Assembly: GCF_031143425.1 (NCBI RefSeq)
Contig: NC_090447.1
Span: 137,349,106-137,413,105, forward strand
DNA length: 64,000 bases
DNA from: Pleurodeles waltl
Lineage: Eukaryota; Chordata; Amphibia; Caudata; Salamandridae
Reading direction: 5' to 3'
Position 1 is the first letter of the stretch. Each line of letters starts with the position of its first letter. The notes beneath the pieces were generated by a model, which was not told where the DNA came from, did not search any database, and worked only from the letters and a program-made list of their open reading frames with translations. Made by a program: the position numbers and the translations under genes. This document shows, one piece after another, positions 11,801 to 23,444 of this stretch.

Positions 11801-13075
11801 ATTAGCCTAACTTGTACCATCAGAGTCAGGAAAACACCAGAAAAAAATGATAAAGGGTGGCAAAAAGTTTGGGGGCCTCTGCAATCAGCCCTGTTTTCTC
11901 ACAGTACTCTTTTAAATACCATACTCTCCATAACACTTTTAGTTTATCATTAGAGACCAACCTGAAATGGAGAACAATTCTGGTCCTGAAGCCCAGACTT
12001 TTGCAGAGAGATATACATTTGGGACTTCTGCATCCTGCTGTAATGCCTATCACACCAGAAGTTTAAATTCATTAATCTGCAGAACCGGATGAAGCAGACG
12101 AGTTTCTAGGCATGCTCTACTGTTCAGACTTCAACCCAAGTACTAGAAATGACTGTATGTGGCTACATCCACATCTTAGCAACAACAGAGGCAGATCAGA
12201 TAATCTCAGAGACAGTTGAATACAAAAGGTGTATGTCATTGCAACTTTGACACACAATAGAGACAAATGCAGGTCCGCCACTAAAGTAGGACTATGACAA
12301 TGCTCAGAGTATGTCTGCATCCTGACCCATCTTCTACAAACAAATCAGTTTTCCTTCATTTTTTTCTATTTTTCCATCTTTCAATCTTAACAGTTATTGT
12401 TTAGTGGCATACTTTGCTACTTCAATGTAAATAGCTTTGTGAAGGATGTGTATCTCTTGGAGAATGTGAGATGAGTTTAAGTACTGCTTTCTCCTTTGCA
12501 TGTGGTACAAAGTATTGTTGCTCCTAACAGCATTAATAAGTTCTTCTATTATCTCCTTGTCCATGTGGCTTTTCTGGAAGAGGTAATTAAAAGGGCGTGA
12601 TTTAGGTATTGGGAGGTGGGTTACACCGCCTCAACAGTGATGGATATATATGGGATTTAGATTTCAGTGGATGGAATATCTGTCACCGTTCTGACACAGT
12701 AACCCATCTGCCAACATCTAAATCAGGCCCAGTATTGATGTTTAGATCATGTATCCCCCAAGCTGACAGTTGAATAACATTTGCCCTCCGTACAACAGAA
12801 TAGCCCCTCATTCTGTTGTAATGGTGGTGGTGAGCCCAGGAAGGAGTTTAGCCTGCTGGTGTAAGTGGTTAGTGATTCTTTCCCTTTTCATTTGTGTGTG
12901 CAGGATTTATTTTATAGTTTTACATACCATTGGCATCATGTGCCTGGTTGCAACTAAGTGAGATAACTTAATAAGCATGATTGGTTCTTTCACACCCTGC
13001 ATTGACAGAGATTTTCCCCTCTGTCCTCCACTAGACTCCTAATTCTCATTTAACTTCTGGCAAAGGATCTCACTT
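11801..13075. other. Unannotated stretch
   Basis: Short open frames only (75 aa or less in the main ones). A fragment near 12,595-12,735 ends AAATCAGGCCCAG, the same terminal sequence as the MITE just downstream, and begins near GGGCGTGATTTAGG, so it is probably a related 140-bp MITE (termini GGGC-TGATTTAG). Nothing else is identified. Confidence 0.4.
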
Positions 13076-13314
13076 TGGGCCTGATTCACACATGTAATGT
13101 AAACCTGTGTGTAAGCTTACAATTTTTTATAATTCATATATTGATTTGAGGAGTAATATGTTTACAACTGAGAAGGCTCCACACTAGTGGTGAGGACTTC
13201 ATAGATAAAACATATAGGCAGTTGTTAAGATACTACTTGTGAATTTCCTTTGTAAAGTCCAAAAAAGCATCAACCTACAGAAAAGTGTAAGTTTACCTTT
13301 ATGAATCAGGCCCA
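13076..13314. mobile_element. Short MITE with TGGGCCTGATTCA termini
   Basis: The left end TGGGCCTGATTCACAC and the right end TTATGAATCAGGCCCA are inverted repeats. Just inside, GTAAACCTGTGTGTAAGC is loosely complementary to GTGTAAGTTTACC. The same right terminus (TTTACCTTTGTGAATCAGG) recurs at 17,128-17,150, so this is a family. No coding capacity is present. A target duplication could not be settled. Confidence 0.6.
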
Positions 13315-13559
13315 GTATCAGAGATTACTTGTATAAAACCAATAATAATGGAAGTTGCTACTGATTTACACTCTCTGTCACACCTTGCAAAGCTATTTTC
13401 TTGTCACTTGACTATTACCACCGTACCTCTCACACTCCCTTCACACCACATGCTGAGATGATTAGCAGCCATTTACATTGTATATCTTTTGTTGAATTGG
13501 ATTATAAGATGTTGGGATATGTTACGAATCCAGCCTGCTAAAGATTGAGTCATTGAAAG

Positions 13560-14101
13560 TCAATGGAGTCTCTCATTTCATTAAAAGAAAGGAAACCCTG
13601 TAGTATCTGAATACTAAACATGACATTATAGCCCTGCTGCAGAAGGACCACCTTCCCCAGGTTGACACCTATAAGCTAAAACAGGATTGGGTGGGAATGC
13701 CCCTCGGTAGTAACATCTTACACCATCCGTAAAATCAAATTCACAAACACCTAGTGTACCCAAAACCCCATATTTGTGAAGGTTAAGATTTTAGTGGGAG
13801 TACTGATCATTGATTGACCCAGTGACCCAACTTGTCTAGGGTCTTTTTCGTATGGTCCTGAACCACCTCTTGGTTGACTTCAGCTAGATCAGGACTATTA
13901 TTTGGAGAGATTGGAGCTTTACTGCTGATTCTATACTGGAAAGATGGGCCCACTGGTTGGGAGAATCTTATCAGACAAGGTGCTACTGAAAGACATCATA
14001 CAAGACCATGGCTTGGTGGATGTGTGTCGATTATTGCACCCCATGACAAGGATCCTAATTATCTAGCATGTGTGCATGGTATCAGTTCTAGAATTGATTA
14101 A
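13560..14101 (+). pseudogene. L1 ORF2 endonuclease fragment
   Basis: One frame reads FIKRKETL-YLN then IIALLQKDHLPQVDTYKL, matching the start of the L1 apurinic-type endonuclease ('NPIKRRK...IDIALLQETHL'). Further on, the same frame at 13,874-14,101 ends DPNYLACVHGISSRID, like the catalytic C-terminal 'FSH-H-S-SRID' box. The central GDFN box is only suggested near 13,790-13,800. Stops and probably a frameshift separate the parts. The intact enzyme nicks target DNA to prime reverse transcription. Nothing L1-like follows, so the copy is truncated on both sides. Confidence 0.6.
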
Positions 14102-14787
14102 GTTTTCAAGTAAGGTTCAGCACTGCTGATACACTGGGCCTGAACTGTCCTCTCTGTCCAGACGTCCAGGAGTGTCTTCTTCACTGGCGGCTTCATCCGG
14201 GGGTGGAGGAGTGGCAGTCTCTTCTGTGGCCTCTGTGAGCCCTGTGACAGCTCGACCTGTTGATGTGAAAGATACAATGTTACTGGATGTATTGTGACAT
14301 CTATCTCCAACAGTTTAGTGTTACATTAAGCAGAGACCTTGTACAAAGTTAAATTGCAGTTAACACAGTTAACCCTGTTTTGGCAAGTACCAATACTATT
14401 GATTGTAGTGGCATGACATATGTGAAACATGCCAGATGTTTCTGACTGAAGCAGCAGCTGAAATGTACAGATCATTATTCCTTGGGAGAATGGCCTGAGA
14501 ATGCGCTGGCCATTTTAGGGCATAGTTGATTGTGATGCAGGCAGACCCAGGAGTTTGTTGTATATGCGACTAGAGTCATCACATGGTCAGTGCTGTGTGA
14601 ATGTGTCTACTGCCAATATCATTCTGGTTGTGCATCTTGAGGCCTTTGGGATCATTGTTTTGCACACTGGGTAAGCTATCCTTCCTGTTCTCATAAGTTT
14701 CATCTTGGGTTAGCAGGTAAAGATGGAGCTAGGTAGCAATATACATCTCTGAGTTTAGCGTGATCTGTATCTTGGTCACTTCCATGT
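14102..14787. other. Unannotated stretch leading into a tandem array
   Basis: No ORF or inverted repeat of note. From about 14,640 the sequence begins to resemble a strongly diverged unit of the tandem array that starts clearly at 14,788. Confidence 0.4.
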
Positions 14788-15965
14788 GAGTAAACTTCAA
14801 TTACGATTTAGTAAGCAAGGGTATTTGGATACATGAACACTGGTCTGGTGTTTGAAGTTATAGAAACAGTGCCTCCTGGGAGTTGCCATCATGTTAATCT
14901 CCATACTACACATACTTGACAAATGTTGTCCTCCCAGGTGAGTAAACATCATTTGAGAGTTCACAAACAGACCGATTTGGGCAAGTGAACATTGGTTTGG
15001 TGACTGGAGTTAGAGAAACAGGGCTTATTGAGCTTTGCATTCTGGTCACTCCCTCTACTTCCCACCACTATACAAATGATATCCTACCAGGTGAGTAAAT
15101 TTCAATTGGGAGTTAACAGACATGGGTATTTGGGCATGTTACCACTGGGCTTGTGTTTGTATTTAGAGAAAAAGAGACTCTTGGCTTTAGCAGTCATATC
15201 ACTCCCTCCGCTTCATGTACATGAAAGAGGTAATTATCCAGGTGAGTACACCTCATTTGTGAGTTACCAAACAAAAGTATTTTGAGAAGAAAATATTGGA
15301 CTGGTGGTTGAAGTGATAGTATCAGAGCCTTCTGGGAGTTGCAGTCATGTCAGTCCCTGTACTACACACACTATACAAATACTACCCCACCAGGTGAGTA
15401 CAACAGGAGACTTAGGAGAAGAGGGCACTCGGCTGATGAGAGAAGTAACAGTGACAGAGCCTCCTGGCCTTTGCAGTCATGTAACTCCCTCTACTACACA
15501 CACTATACAAATGGTATCCTTCCTTATTGAGTAAACCTACATTGAGAGTTGGCAAACAGGGGTATTTTGACAAATGAAAACTGTTCTGGTGTTTGGAGTC
15601 AGAGAAACAGTGCTTCCTGTGAGTTGCAGTCAGGCTATTCCATCTACTTCACACACTTGACCAGTGTTATGGCCCCAAGTGAGTAAATGTCATTTGGGAG
15701 TTGACACACAAGGGTCTTTGGAAAAGGGAACAGTGGGCTGATGTTTGGGGTTATATAAGCTGGGAATTGCAGTCATGTCTCTCTCTCTCTACTACACCCA
15801 CTAGAACAATGTTCTCCCCCGGTGAGTACACTGCAATTTAGAATTGTGAAACAGATGTATTGGGGCATGTGACCACTTTGTTGGTGGTTGGAATCAGAGG
15901 AACAGTGTCTCCTGTGAGTTGCAGTCAGGTCAATCTCTCCCCTACACACCCTTGACCATTGTCCA
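14788..15965 (+). repeat. Tandem repeat array, about 152-bp unit, 8 copies
   Basis: Unit starts (GAGTA...) lie at 14,788, 14,940, 15,093, 15,244, 15,396, 15,529, 15,681 and 15,824, giving spacings of 152, 153, 151, 152, 133, 152 and 143. Each unit holds CTGGGAGTTGCAGTCATGT or a variant, then CTACTACACACAC, and most junctions read CCAGGTGAGTA. Copies are clearly diverged, so the array is old. Open frames inside (15,304-15,534) only reflect repetition. Every junction resembles a vertebrate splice-donor consensus, but there is no evidence of an exon. Confidence 0.85.
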
Positions 15966-15999
15966 GTGTGCAATGTGTGTCAGCTGTGTTGTTTTCAAA

Positions 16000-16323
16000 T
16001 TCAACCAATATGCCGTTGTGTATTACTTCGCTGACCACAGACCGCCTTGGTTTGGACCGCCATTGGCTGGCTGCTATGAGAGTCTGCCACGGCAACTGTG
16101 TGCTTGTAATACGCTCAGTGATTGGTCGCTGTGCTGTCAGTGCTGGAGGTGGACGGCCTATTTCCAGGCTGCAACGCTGCTGGCGGACTGTCTTTTATTG
16201 GATGGTGGTTGGCGGTCCTGCTTGTATAACTCATAATAGGGTGATCTGAAAGATCGTCAACATGGTGGTCTTTTCAGGACCGGCAACATGGCCGTCTGGC
16301 GGTCCGACCCCCAAACTCGTTAA
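16000..16323. repeat. GC-rich Harbinger/MITE-derived fragment
   Basis: The stretch is dominated by GACCGCC, GGCGGTCC and TGGCGG blocks and ends GGCGGTCCGACCCCCAAACTCGTTAATG. Read inward this is like the CATTACGAATTTGGCGG termini of HbA and HbB. No left terminus is visible. Probably a truncated non-autonomous relative of HbA/HbB. Confidence 0.5.
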
Positions 16324-17024
16324 TGCTACACATTTTCACACTTTGGTAAATTACAAACTTTTTAAAAATGTTATATTAAAATACACTAATTAAAGCTACG
16401 AACCTTTATTTGAAAATATTAAACTTAAAAAGTAAAATTTATATTTTACCTAGCAATCATATTTTTAAAAATATTTTCTACTATTTATAAACTTTAAAAG
16501 ATACAGTTACATGTGAATCAAATAAAATGTTCTAAATGCATTTGTAAAATATTTCATATATGTGTGGCAATTGTAAAAACTTTTACATTTTAATTTTTTT
16601 TATCTTTTCAAAATATTGTTTTATTTTAAAAATGTTTATACAATTATAACAATTCCATTGACAAACTTTTTAAAAGGAATTTAAAAAATGTTATATATGT
16701 ATTTTTTATTTTCTTGAAAAACATTAAAATATATTTAATTTAACATTAAATATAAAAATAAAATAACAATTTAAAATAATAAAATGCATTTTAAAATTCA
16801 AAACAATTAATTTGCATCTCTGTACCATTATTAACCTAAAATTAAAATACACATTTCTTAAAAATCTTCCCACCCTTTTCCTCTAATAACCCAACATCCA
16901 ACAACCAAAAAATCAACACTTGATAAAAAAAATTAATACAATTAAAAAACAAATTTGATGAATGTGATAAATACATTTTTTCTAAAAGCAAAACAAAATA
17001 AAAAATCTGTAAAGTCTAAGCTTA
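16324..17024. other. Very AT-rich stretch
   Basis: About 700 bp composed largely of A/T runs with no ORF or repeat period I can see. It leads into the perfect hairpin at 17,025. Confidence 0.6.
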
Positions 17025-17107
17025 CACCAAAAGTCTAAGTTTAGACCTAAAGTCTAACTTTACTACAAGTAAAGTTAGACTTTAGGTCTAAACTTAGACT
17101 TTTGGTG
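17025..17107. repeat. Perfect hairpin with 39-bp arms
   Basis: Arm 17,025-17,063 (starting CACCAAAAGTCTAAG) is the exact reverse complement of 17,069-17,107, with a 5-base loop TACAA. A second smaller hairpin (ACTTAAAC TTTTG GTTTAAGT) follows at 17,111-17,131. The segment then ends GTGAATCAGGCCCA at about 17,153, the terminus of the MITE family seen at 13,076. It is therefore probably the right part of a foldback MITE. The flawless arms suggest a recent origin or gene conversion between the arms. Confidence 0.85.
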
Positions 17108-17616
17108 ACAACTTAAACTTTTGGTTTAAGTTTACCTTTGTGAATCAGGCCCATAGAATCAAATGTACAATAAACTACATACTAATTAACACTAAAAAAC
17201 TAAATTATATCGAACGATATTTACTACATCTATATTTTTGACAAAGATATTAAAAACAACACTAAAAACAAACTTTATCCTTCGATATTCCTGTCCGTAA
17301 TATAATTGATGTCCCGGTATTCTTGATATTTCTCCAGCACAATATTTTTTTCAGATATTTTGTCCTAATACCTCATGTAATATAAACAAAACTGCCCTGT
17401 GAAAGCAACTCATCTAGACACCTTGTGAGGATATTTGTAACAAGAGAAAACAAGTACAGTCTGTCTTTTTCCAAACATCAGATCCACTGTATAAAGGCAG
17501 TGGGGCAGTCTCACCTGCACCTCATCATTGTGCATCTGGACACCTTCTTGGTGTTTAATGAGATTCACTTGAGGGATATAGTAAAAAACTACAAACTCTA
17601 TCATGGGGCAAGTCAG

Positions 17617-17668
17617 CCCAGTGTGTGTGTTTGTTTGTGTGTGTGTGCGTGCATGTCTGTGTGTAGTA
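17617..17668. repeat. Imperfect (TG)n microsatellite
   Basis: TG repeats interrupted by TT, GC and AT dinucleotides. It creates spurious cysteine/valine-rich frames on plus and threonine/histidine-rich frames on minus. Confidence 0.8.
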
Positions 17669-17689
17669 TTTATGTAACACAAACCTAGT

Positions 17690-18270
17690 CAAAAGGCAGT
17701 TGAGCTCTGCACAGGGCCAAATAGAATGTAACATCAAAGAGTGATAAGAGAGGTGCAGGGTTATGGAATGTTACTGCATTTGTGATGGCACATTCTTTAA
17801 AGAGGTGAGTCTTCAACTCTTACTGATTGTGGAGCAGCGCTGGGGCAATCCTGAAGGGTACGGGGATGTTGTTCAAGATCCTGGGTGCATAGGTCAAAGA
17901 AAGACTGCTACCTTGTATAGAACCATGAGAGGCTCCCTGGATGATTGGAAAATTGTGTGACCTGTAGGTGCTCAGATAGACAAACTGGCGTGTATGAGCA
18001 TGTACAGAGTGTATGAGCATGGGATGGTTGACTGTGTCGCTGGAAGCTGAGAAGTCCAGCAATATTAGAAGACAGGGGTCATCCTCATCCATGGTAAAAA
18101 AGAGCATAATCTACGATGTGTAATGTAGCGGTCTTCACGCTACTGCGTGGTCTGAAGCAAGACTTGTACTCGTGCAGGGGATGGTTAGCATTGATGAGCT
18201 GTTTGCTTTTTCAGTGATCTTTTTGAGGAATAGTGATGACTGATGGGTTAGTAGTTAGTGAGGTCATCAG
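17690..18270 (-). pseudogene. LINE reverse transcriptase, truncated internally
   Basis: It reads YKSCFRPRSSVKTATLHIVD (compare 'QSGFR-GHSTETALL---D'), then CLLILLDFSASSDTVNHPML, the RT block A with one of the catalytic aspartates. The central GxPQG and YADD blocks are missing. The next recognisable part is APRILNNIPVPFRIAPAL, then LKTHLFKEC, the conserved C-terminal 'P-LWNSLP--IR....FK--LKTHLF' tail of CR1/L2 proteins. The deletion removes the active centre. Confidence 0.8.
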
Positions 18271-19132
18271 GGTGTAGTGTTGGCTTCTTTAGTAGTGGGA
18301 GGGTCTGTCCTGTCTAAAAAGCTTCTGGGAAAATGTCTTGAATGAGGGGGGTATTGGCAATGGTAAATAAGGTTAAGAGAATTTAGTTGAAAGACAAAGC
18401 ATCAACTTCATAAATGGTAGCATTTGAGGGAGTTCAGTGTTGTAGTGAGATGTGCAAATGCTAAACATTAAAGGATTCTGTGGAAAGGGATGGGTGTGAG
18501 ATATGAGGTAAGTTTTGTATTGTAGATGTGCTGTCAAATCCTCTGTATTTTTTCATTGACAAAAACGTTGGTGGCATTGCACCTTTCTATAGAGTGAGGA
18601 ATAGGTAAGTCTAGAAGGGGTTGATGCTGTGTTTGATTTTCTTGAAAAGCTTTCTGTTCCTGTTGGTGGCTTTACTAATGGTGTTGGCAGAGTACTGTGC
18701 TTTGACTGATGTCATGAGTTGTCTGCACTTTGTGCGGAAGGACTTCTAAATTTCTAAATCAAAAGGTCATCCAGAGTCAGCTTTTTTCTATTTATTTCCT
18801 GTCAGTGGGTAGATTGTTAATTGTTGGAAAGGTATTGAGATTACCCTGTGCTGAAGGCTTTGTCTTGACTTTGAAACTTTTCATTGTGGGTGTTCATATA
18901 CTTTTGCAAAAAAGGTATTGAGATTGTTTAGGAGGCTGTTGCCGTGAGACATTGAGTTGATAGGGTGAGAGATGAGTCCAAGTGCTAGGTTGTCAATGGA
19001 AAAGTCTTCGAAGGATCTGATGGTTTGGTCTACTCTTCCGGGTTGACATGAGTTTGTTGATAAGATGCTGGGTAGAGAAAAAGGTAAGGCAAAGTTGCCA
19101 GTCCAGGGTTATGGACGGTTTGCAGGGAATTG

Positions 19133-19664
19133 TTAATGATGTTGGTTATATGACATGCTGTAACGTAATGAGTGTATCGATGAGGATGAATAGGGTGTTC
19201 TTGTTTTATTTGAACTTATGTTGTCTGCAAGGTTGAAGACACTCAAGAGGGTGATGTAGGCATGCCTGATGGAGGAGTTGTTAAGGAGACTTGAGAATTT
19301 ATCAACAAAGCTAGTGTTCTGCCAGTGAGGCTTGTAGATGAGATGAACAGTGGTGGTCTGATTTGCAGAGAGTGGGCGATGGCATGTCAGCATCCTTAAG
19401 GATCTGAGAGAAAGCTGATTGACTAGGGTGCAGATCCAGGAGAACCTATGGATGAGGCAAGACCTTCTACTTCTTATGAGAGCGGTGCACACTATAGATC
19501 CTGTAGCATATGGGAAGAAGAAAACCTAGGATATGTTAGGATGTGTGGGTAAACCATATTTCGGAATGAAAAGTGCATAGGGTTTGTGACAGATGATGAT
19601 GTCTAAGATGTCTGGTGCGTGGAGCACTGCAGAGCAAGTGTTAATGAGCATCAGTTGGCATGTG
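19133..19664 (-). pseudogene. LINE apurinic-type endonuclease domain, decayed
   Basis: At the N-terminal side (frame ending at 19,526) it reads LINTCSAVLHAPDILDII and then ALFIPKYGLPTHP, matching 'LINARS...I-DLI-EH-PDVLFITETWL', which contains the catalytic glutamate box; here the TETW equivalent is altered. In the next frame (19,133-19,492) it reads VHLIYKPHWQNTSFVDKFSS, matching 'YRPPG-...-F--EF--LL', then FNLADN for the GDFN-H-D box. Stops and a frameshift lie between. Such a domain nicks target DNA for target-primed reverse transcription. This copy cannot work. Confidence 0.75.
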
Positions 19665-20298
19665 AGCTCTGCAGTTTTAGGGTGTGTGTGGTAGTTATTG
19701 AGATGTAGAGGTGGGTGGGTCAAGAAATTAACAGGAGAAGCCAGTCCCAGAGACATCGCTGCCTCTAAGAGCTTCTGCAGAAGCTGAGCTTTGAAACTAT
19801 TTGGCATGTAAATTATGCAACAAACATATGTAAAAATATGATAAAGTCTCCTCAAAAATCGCAAAAGTATATTTCTTCAACACACTAATGTGTTTAACCT
19901 TAATTCATCAGATCATGTCTCTGCTTGGAGAAGTATTAAGTAAAAGTGAGGGTTTTTAAGTAAGAATGCACTGAGAAAGACAATGCTATCAATCAACTAA
20001 GAGGCAAGTCAGTTGCCATGTGTACCATGTAAATTGCTGAGATTCTTATTATAGATGGAGCAAGTTTACAGAGTATTAAGTAAAACACAAAATAGGTTTT
20101 TGTACAACACACATTCTGACCTAAGGTATTTGAAGGTGCTCCATAAACAAAAGGTGGTCTGGAGAAAAAAAATATATTTCTAGGATCAGACAGTTTGGTA
20201 AAGCAGGGAAGTCAGAATTGATTTCAGATTTTTCAGTTTTGCCCTGTGCAATTCATTCACTAAATGGTTTGCCTTTCTGTCATCAAATGCTAATTCAT
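19665..20298. other. Unannotated stretch
   Basis: About 630 bp of AT-rich DNA between the LINE and a MITE. It may include the 5' part of the LINE, but I see no further protein homology. Confidence 0.4.
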
Positions 20299-20915
20299 GG
20301 GCCTCATTACGAATTTAGTGGTCCTAAACGCGGACCACCAAAGCCTTGGAGAGGACACCACCATCCTACTGGTGGCATCCCATCTGAGCATATTACAATG
20401 TTTCTGCTGGGCTGACCTGTGGGAGCATTGTCATACACATCCCAGGCCGGGCTGACTGGTGGGAACAATGCTAGGATATTGGCTGCGGCTCCGTTAAGAG
20501 AGCCGAGGCCAATAGCTTATCACTCAAGCACCCTCGGACAGTGTGTATTCCCTGGGTGCTAGGCAGGGGGGCCCCTGCACTGCCCATGCCATTGGCATGC
20601 ACTTTGCAAGGGCCCCTCTATGACCCCTAGCATTGGCTTTCACCAGCCTTCTCATGGTGGGGTCCCCGCCATGAAAATGCTGGTGGAAAGTAGAGTTGTA
20701 ATAACCAGGTGGCACTGAGTTCAGCGCCGCCCTAGCTGGTTACAACTCTGACTGCCATCACCCCGCAGGAACAATGTTCCTGGTGGGAACAGTCTTCTCC
20801 TGATGGGTCCACCCACCAGGGTTGCAATGTTAGAGTCAGAGCACCATAGTTACTGCAGTTCGACCGCCACCACGAGGCTGGCAGCCCTAGGACCGCCAGC
20901 CTCGTAATAAGGCCC
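20299..20915. mobile_element. GC-rich foldback MITE
   Basis: The left end GGGCCTCATTACGAA and the right end CTCGTAATAAGGCCC are inverted repeats, matching the ends of HbA (GGCCCTAATTATGAC) and HbB (GGCCTCATTACGAATTTGGC). The inside is GC-rich with several hairpins and GACCGCCA blocks but no ORF. It is best seen as a non-autonomous derivative of the HbA/HbB Harbinger family. The 3-bp flanks (CAT and TTT) do not agree, so the target duplication is decayed or the ends are misplaced. Confidence 0.65.
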
Positions 20916-21613
20916 TTTGTCTTTAGTTCTTGTAAGATGGGATTTGAGCTGTGGGTGACAGTCAGAATCCACATTTTATTACAGCCAGTTTTGCATAGCA
21001 CAAACCTTTCCCAAAGACATAAAAGTGCTTGACAACAGACACAGGCCCTAATTATGACATTGGCGGTAAATGCTGCTTACCGACATGCTGACTGCTGCCA
21101 ACATACTGCGACCACGGCGGTATACTGCTACGAGTATTATGACCTACACATAGAAATCCGCCACTATACAGACACACACACAAGTCTGCCACACCAAAGA
21201 TCAGTGATAAACTGGCGGTACCAAAACCCACACTGTTACGCCAACAGAAATACGCCCACAGCATTATGACCCATGAATCACCATGGCAGAAATTAAACCG
21301 CGGTAAACCATTGGCGGTACATACCGTCGCGCTCAAAATACACATACTCAAACAAAACAGTACCTTATTGGACAAATCAAACTACACACACCTGCCACAC
21401 ATACACACACCACACCCACACCACTATAAAACACACACCCACACAACCCTTTACCACTATAAACAATTTACAACTGAAAGAGAGACATGCCAGGAGAACC
21501 CACAGAACCAGAGCCACAGAACACCATCACCCATACACCATCCACGCACCTCACAGCACACACCCCAACACATCACCTCACACACACTCACACTCACCAC
21601 TCACACTACACCC

Positions 21614-23144
21614 ATGGCACCACGAAGACACCCCAGGTTCTCAGAGGAGGAGCTAATGGTCATGGTGGAGGAAATCATCCAGGTAGAGCCTCAACTATTC
21701 GGATCCCAGGTGCTGCAGACATGCGTTGCAAGGATGATGGAGCCATGGCAGAGAGTCATGGACAGGGTCAACGCCGTGGAACAGCACCCCAGAACAAGGG
21801 CTGACATCAGGAAGAGGTGGAATGACCTATGGGGGAAGGTGTGTTCTGTGGTTGCAAGACACCAAATAGCTTTACAGAGGACTGGCGGTGGACCCCCACC
21901 TCCTCCCCTATAACTAACAACATGGGAGGAGCAAGTGTTGGCGATCATGCATACTGAGGGCCTGGCAGGAGTAGGAGGAGGACTGAACTCTGGTAAGTCA
22001 ACTCTTTACTACTATCACCCCCCTACCTGCATGCCATCACATACCCCTACCCCTATCCTCACCCCCATCACCCACCACCTCACATACACCACACCATCAC
22101 AACCCACCCATCCAAGTAATCAACACTGCATGCACCACCAATGCATGGACACCACTCACAGCCCTGCATGGACACCCATCACCACAGCATGCACACTAGT
22201 GACAATCACTTACCCAACCAAATCACAACTCACACAAGCCAAAGCTGCCTTGGTAATAACAACCATAGGGGGAAACATACCCATGCGCAAGATGTCACAC
22301 GCAGTAACAATAACACTGCATTTACATCTCCACAGGACCCCCATACAACGTCACCGGAGAGGAGGTGCCATCAACATCCATGCTCCTCCTCCGAAGAGGC
22401 CCACAGTGATGACAGCAGCTCTGCACGCCTGGATCAGGATGACCAACCTGACCCATCAGGGACCTCTGGACAGTCGGTGACCCAGGCACAGTCCCATACC
22501 ACCACAGAGCCTCCCCCTCAGGAAACACCAGCACAGCACCCACCCAGCAGGCCCATCCCTCTGTACCCAGGACATGTCAATCAGCACTGTGTCCACCACT
22601 ACAGGGACCCCAGGGAACCCCACAAACACAGGACAATCAGGGAACTGAGGTCAGTGGCAGTGGGCCCACGGTTCAGGGGACAGATGCACAGGACAACAGG
22701 GAAGCTGGGAGGACTGCTGAGCGACAGGGGGAGGACAGGCCCAGGGAACTGACTCTCTATGAGGGACTCAACAACATCCTGGGAGCATACCACCATTCCC
22801 AGGAGACCATGGGCCAGATACTGGGCAAGTTGCAGAAGACCCAGCGGCTGCAGGAGGTACACTACCTGGGGATCAGGGAAGACCTGAGGGACATCCATAC
22901 TACCCTGGTCACCATTGCAGGGAAGCTGGCAGATATGGCCAACACCATGAGGGAGGCAGTGGCACACCAATGGGCCCCTGACACTAGCCACACCGATGAA
23001 CAGCCCTCCACCTCCACTGATGCCAGTGGACAGGAGGCCCCGCCACAGGAACAACAAGCCACCAGCACCCCTCCCCCTGCAGAAGGAGGACCACCATGCA
23101 AAAGGTCCCTGCGATCCAGGCAGAAGCCAGAGAACATTGCCTAG
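21614..23144 (+). pseudogene. Harbinger Myb-1 (Myb/SANT-like DNA-binding protein), HbA copy
   Basis: Harbinger elements encode a Myb/SANT-like protein that binds element ends and brings the transposase to DNA. Exon 1 (21,614-21,992) starts MAPRRHPRFSEEELMVMVEE and contains the three-helix pattern with tryptophans in EPWQRV and IRKRWNDLWGKV, then GGGPPPPPL. Exon 2 (22,336-23,144) ends in a helical segment LGIREDLRDIHTTLVTIAGK and a basic tail KRSLRSRQKPENIA. The intron 21,993-22,335 has GTAAGT and a TTTACATCTCCACAG acceptor. One in-frame stop (21,911) and about two frameshifts in exon 2 (near 22,390 and 22,575) break it. The CA-rich leader and intron are non-coding. The relative in HbB supports this reading. 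Confidence 0.8.
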
Positions 23145-23444
23145 ACCCCCACCAGGAAATAAGACTCCCCTGAATGTCACCCTTGTGTCCCACTCTGTCA
23201 CCCTGTCCTCCTTGAACTGCCATTGCCCCACTCCCTATCCCCCTTGGACAATGTACCTGTGATACCAATAGACTGGACTCTATCCTGGACATTCCTCCAT
23301 CATCAACCCAGCCCATTGCAATAACCCATACACTTATTATCACATAAATGTCAGAGTCACCAGATCCTCGGGGTCTGTGCACGTTCCCAACACGTACATC
23401 ACAAGACAGCTCCAATACTCTGATTAGAATATCACAGAGTCTAA

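Larger units (their letters stand above)
17680..19664 (-). mobile_element. CR1/L2-like LINE, internally decayed
   Basis: On minus the recognisable order is endonuclease (19,664-19,133), linker (about 18,950-18,500), reverse transcriptase start (about 18,270-18,000) and the short C-terminal tail (about 17,880-17,690). The linker reads CRQLMTSVKAQYSANTI and NRKLFKKIKH, like the pre-RT helix region of CR1/L2. Most of the RT palm and thumb is deleted: block A is followed within about 60 codons by the C-terminal APRILNNIPVPFRIAP motif. Many stops and frameshifts are present. No 3' tandem tail or target duplication was found. Confidence 0.75.

Noticed and set aside
15304..15534. Repeating frame with SEPSGSCSHVS-like units
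   Set aside because: It lies in the 152-bp array, and unit lengths not divisible by three prevent continuation.
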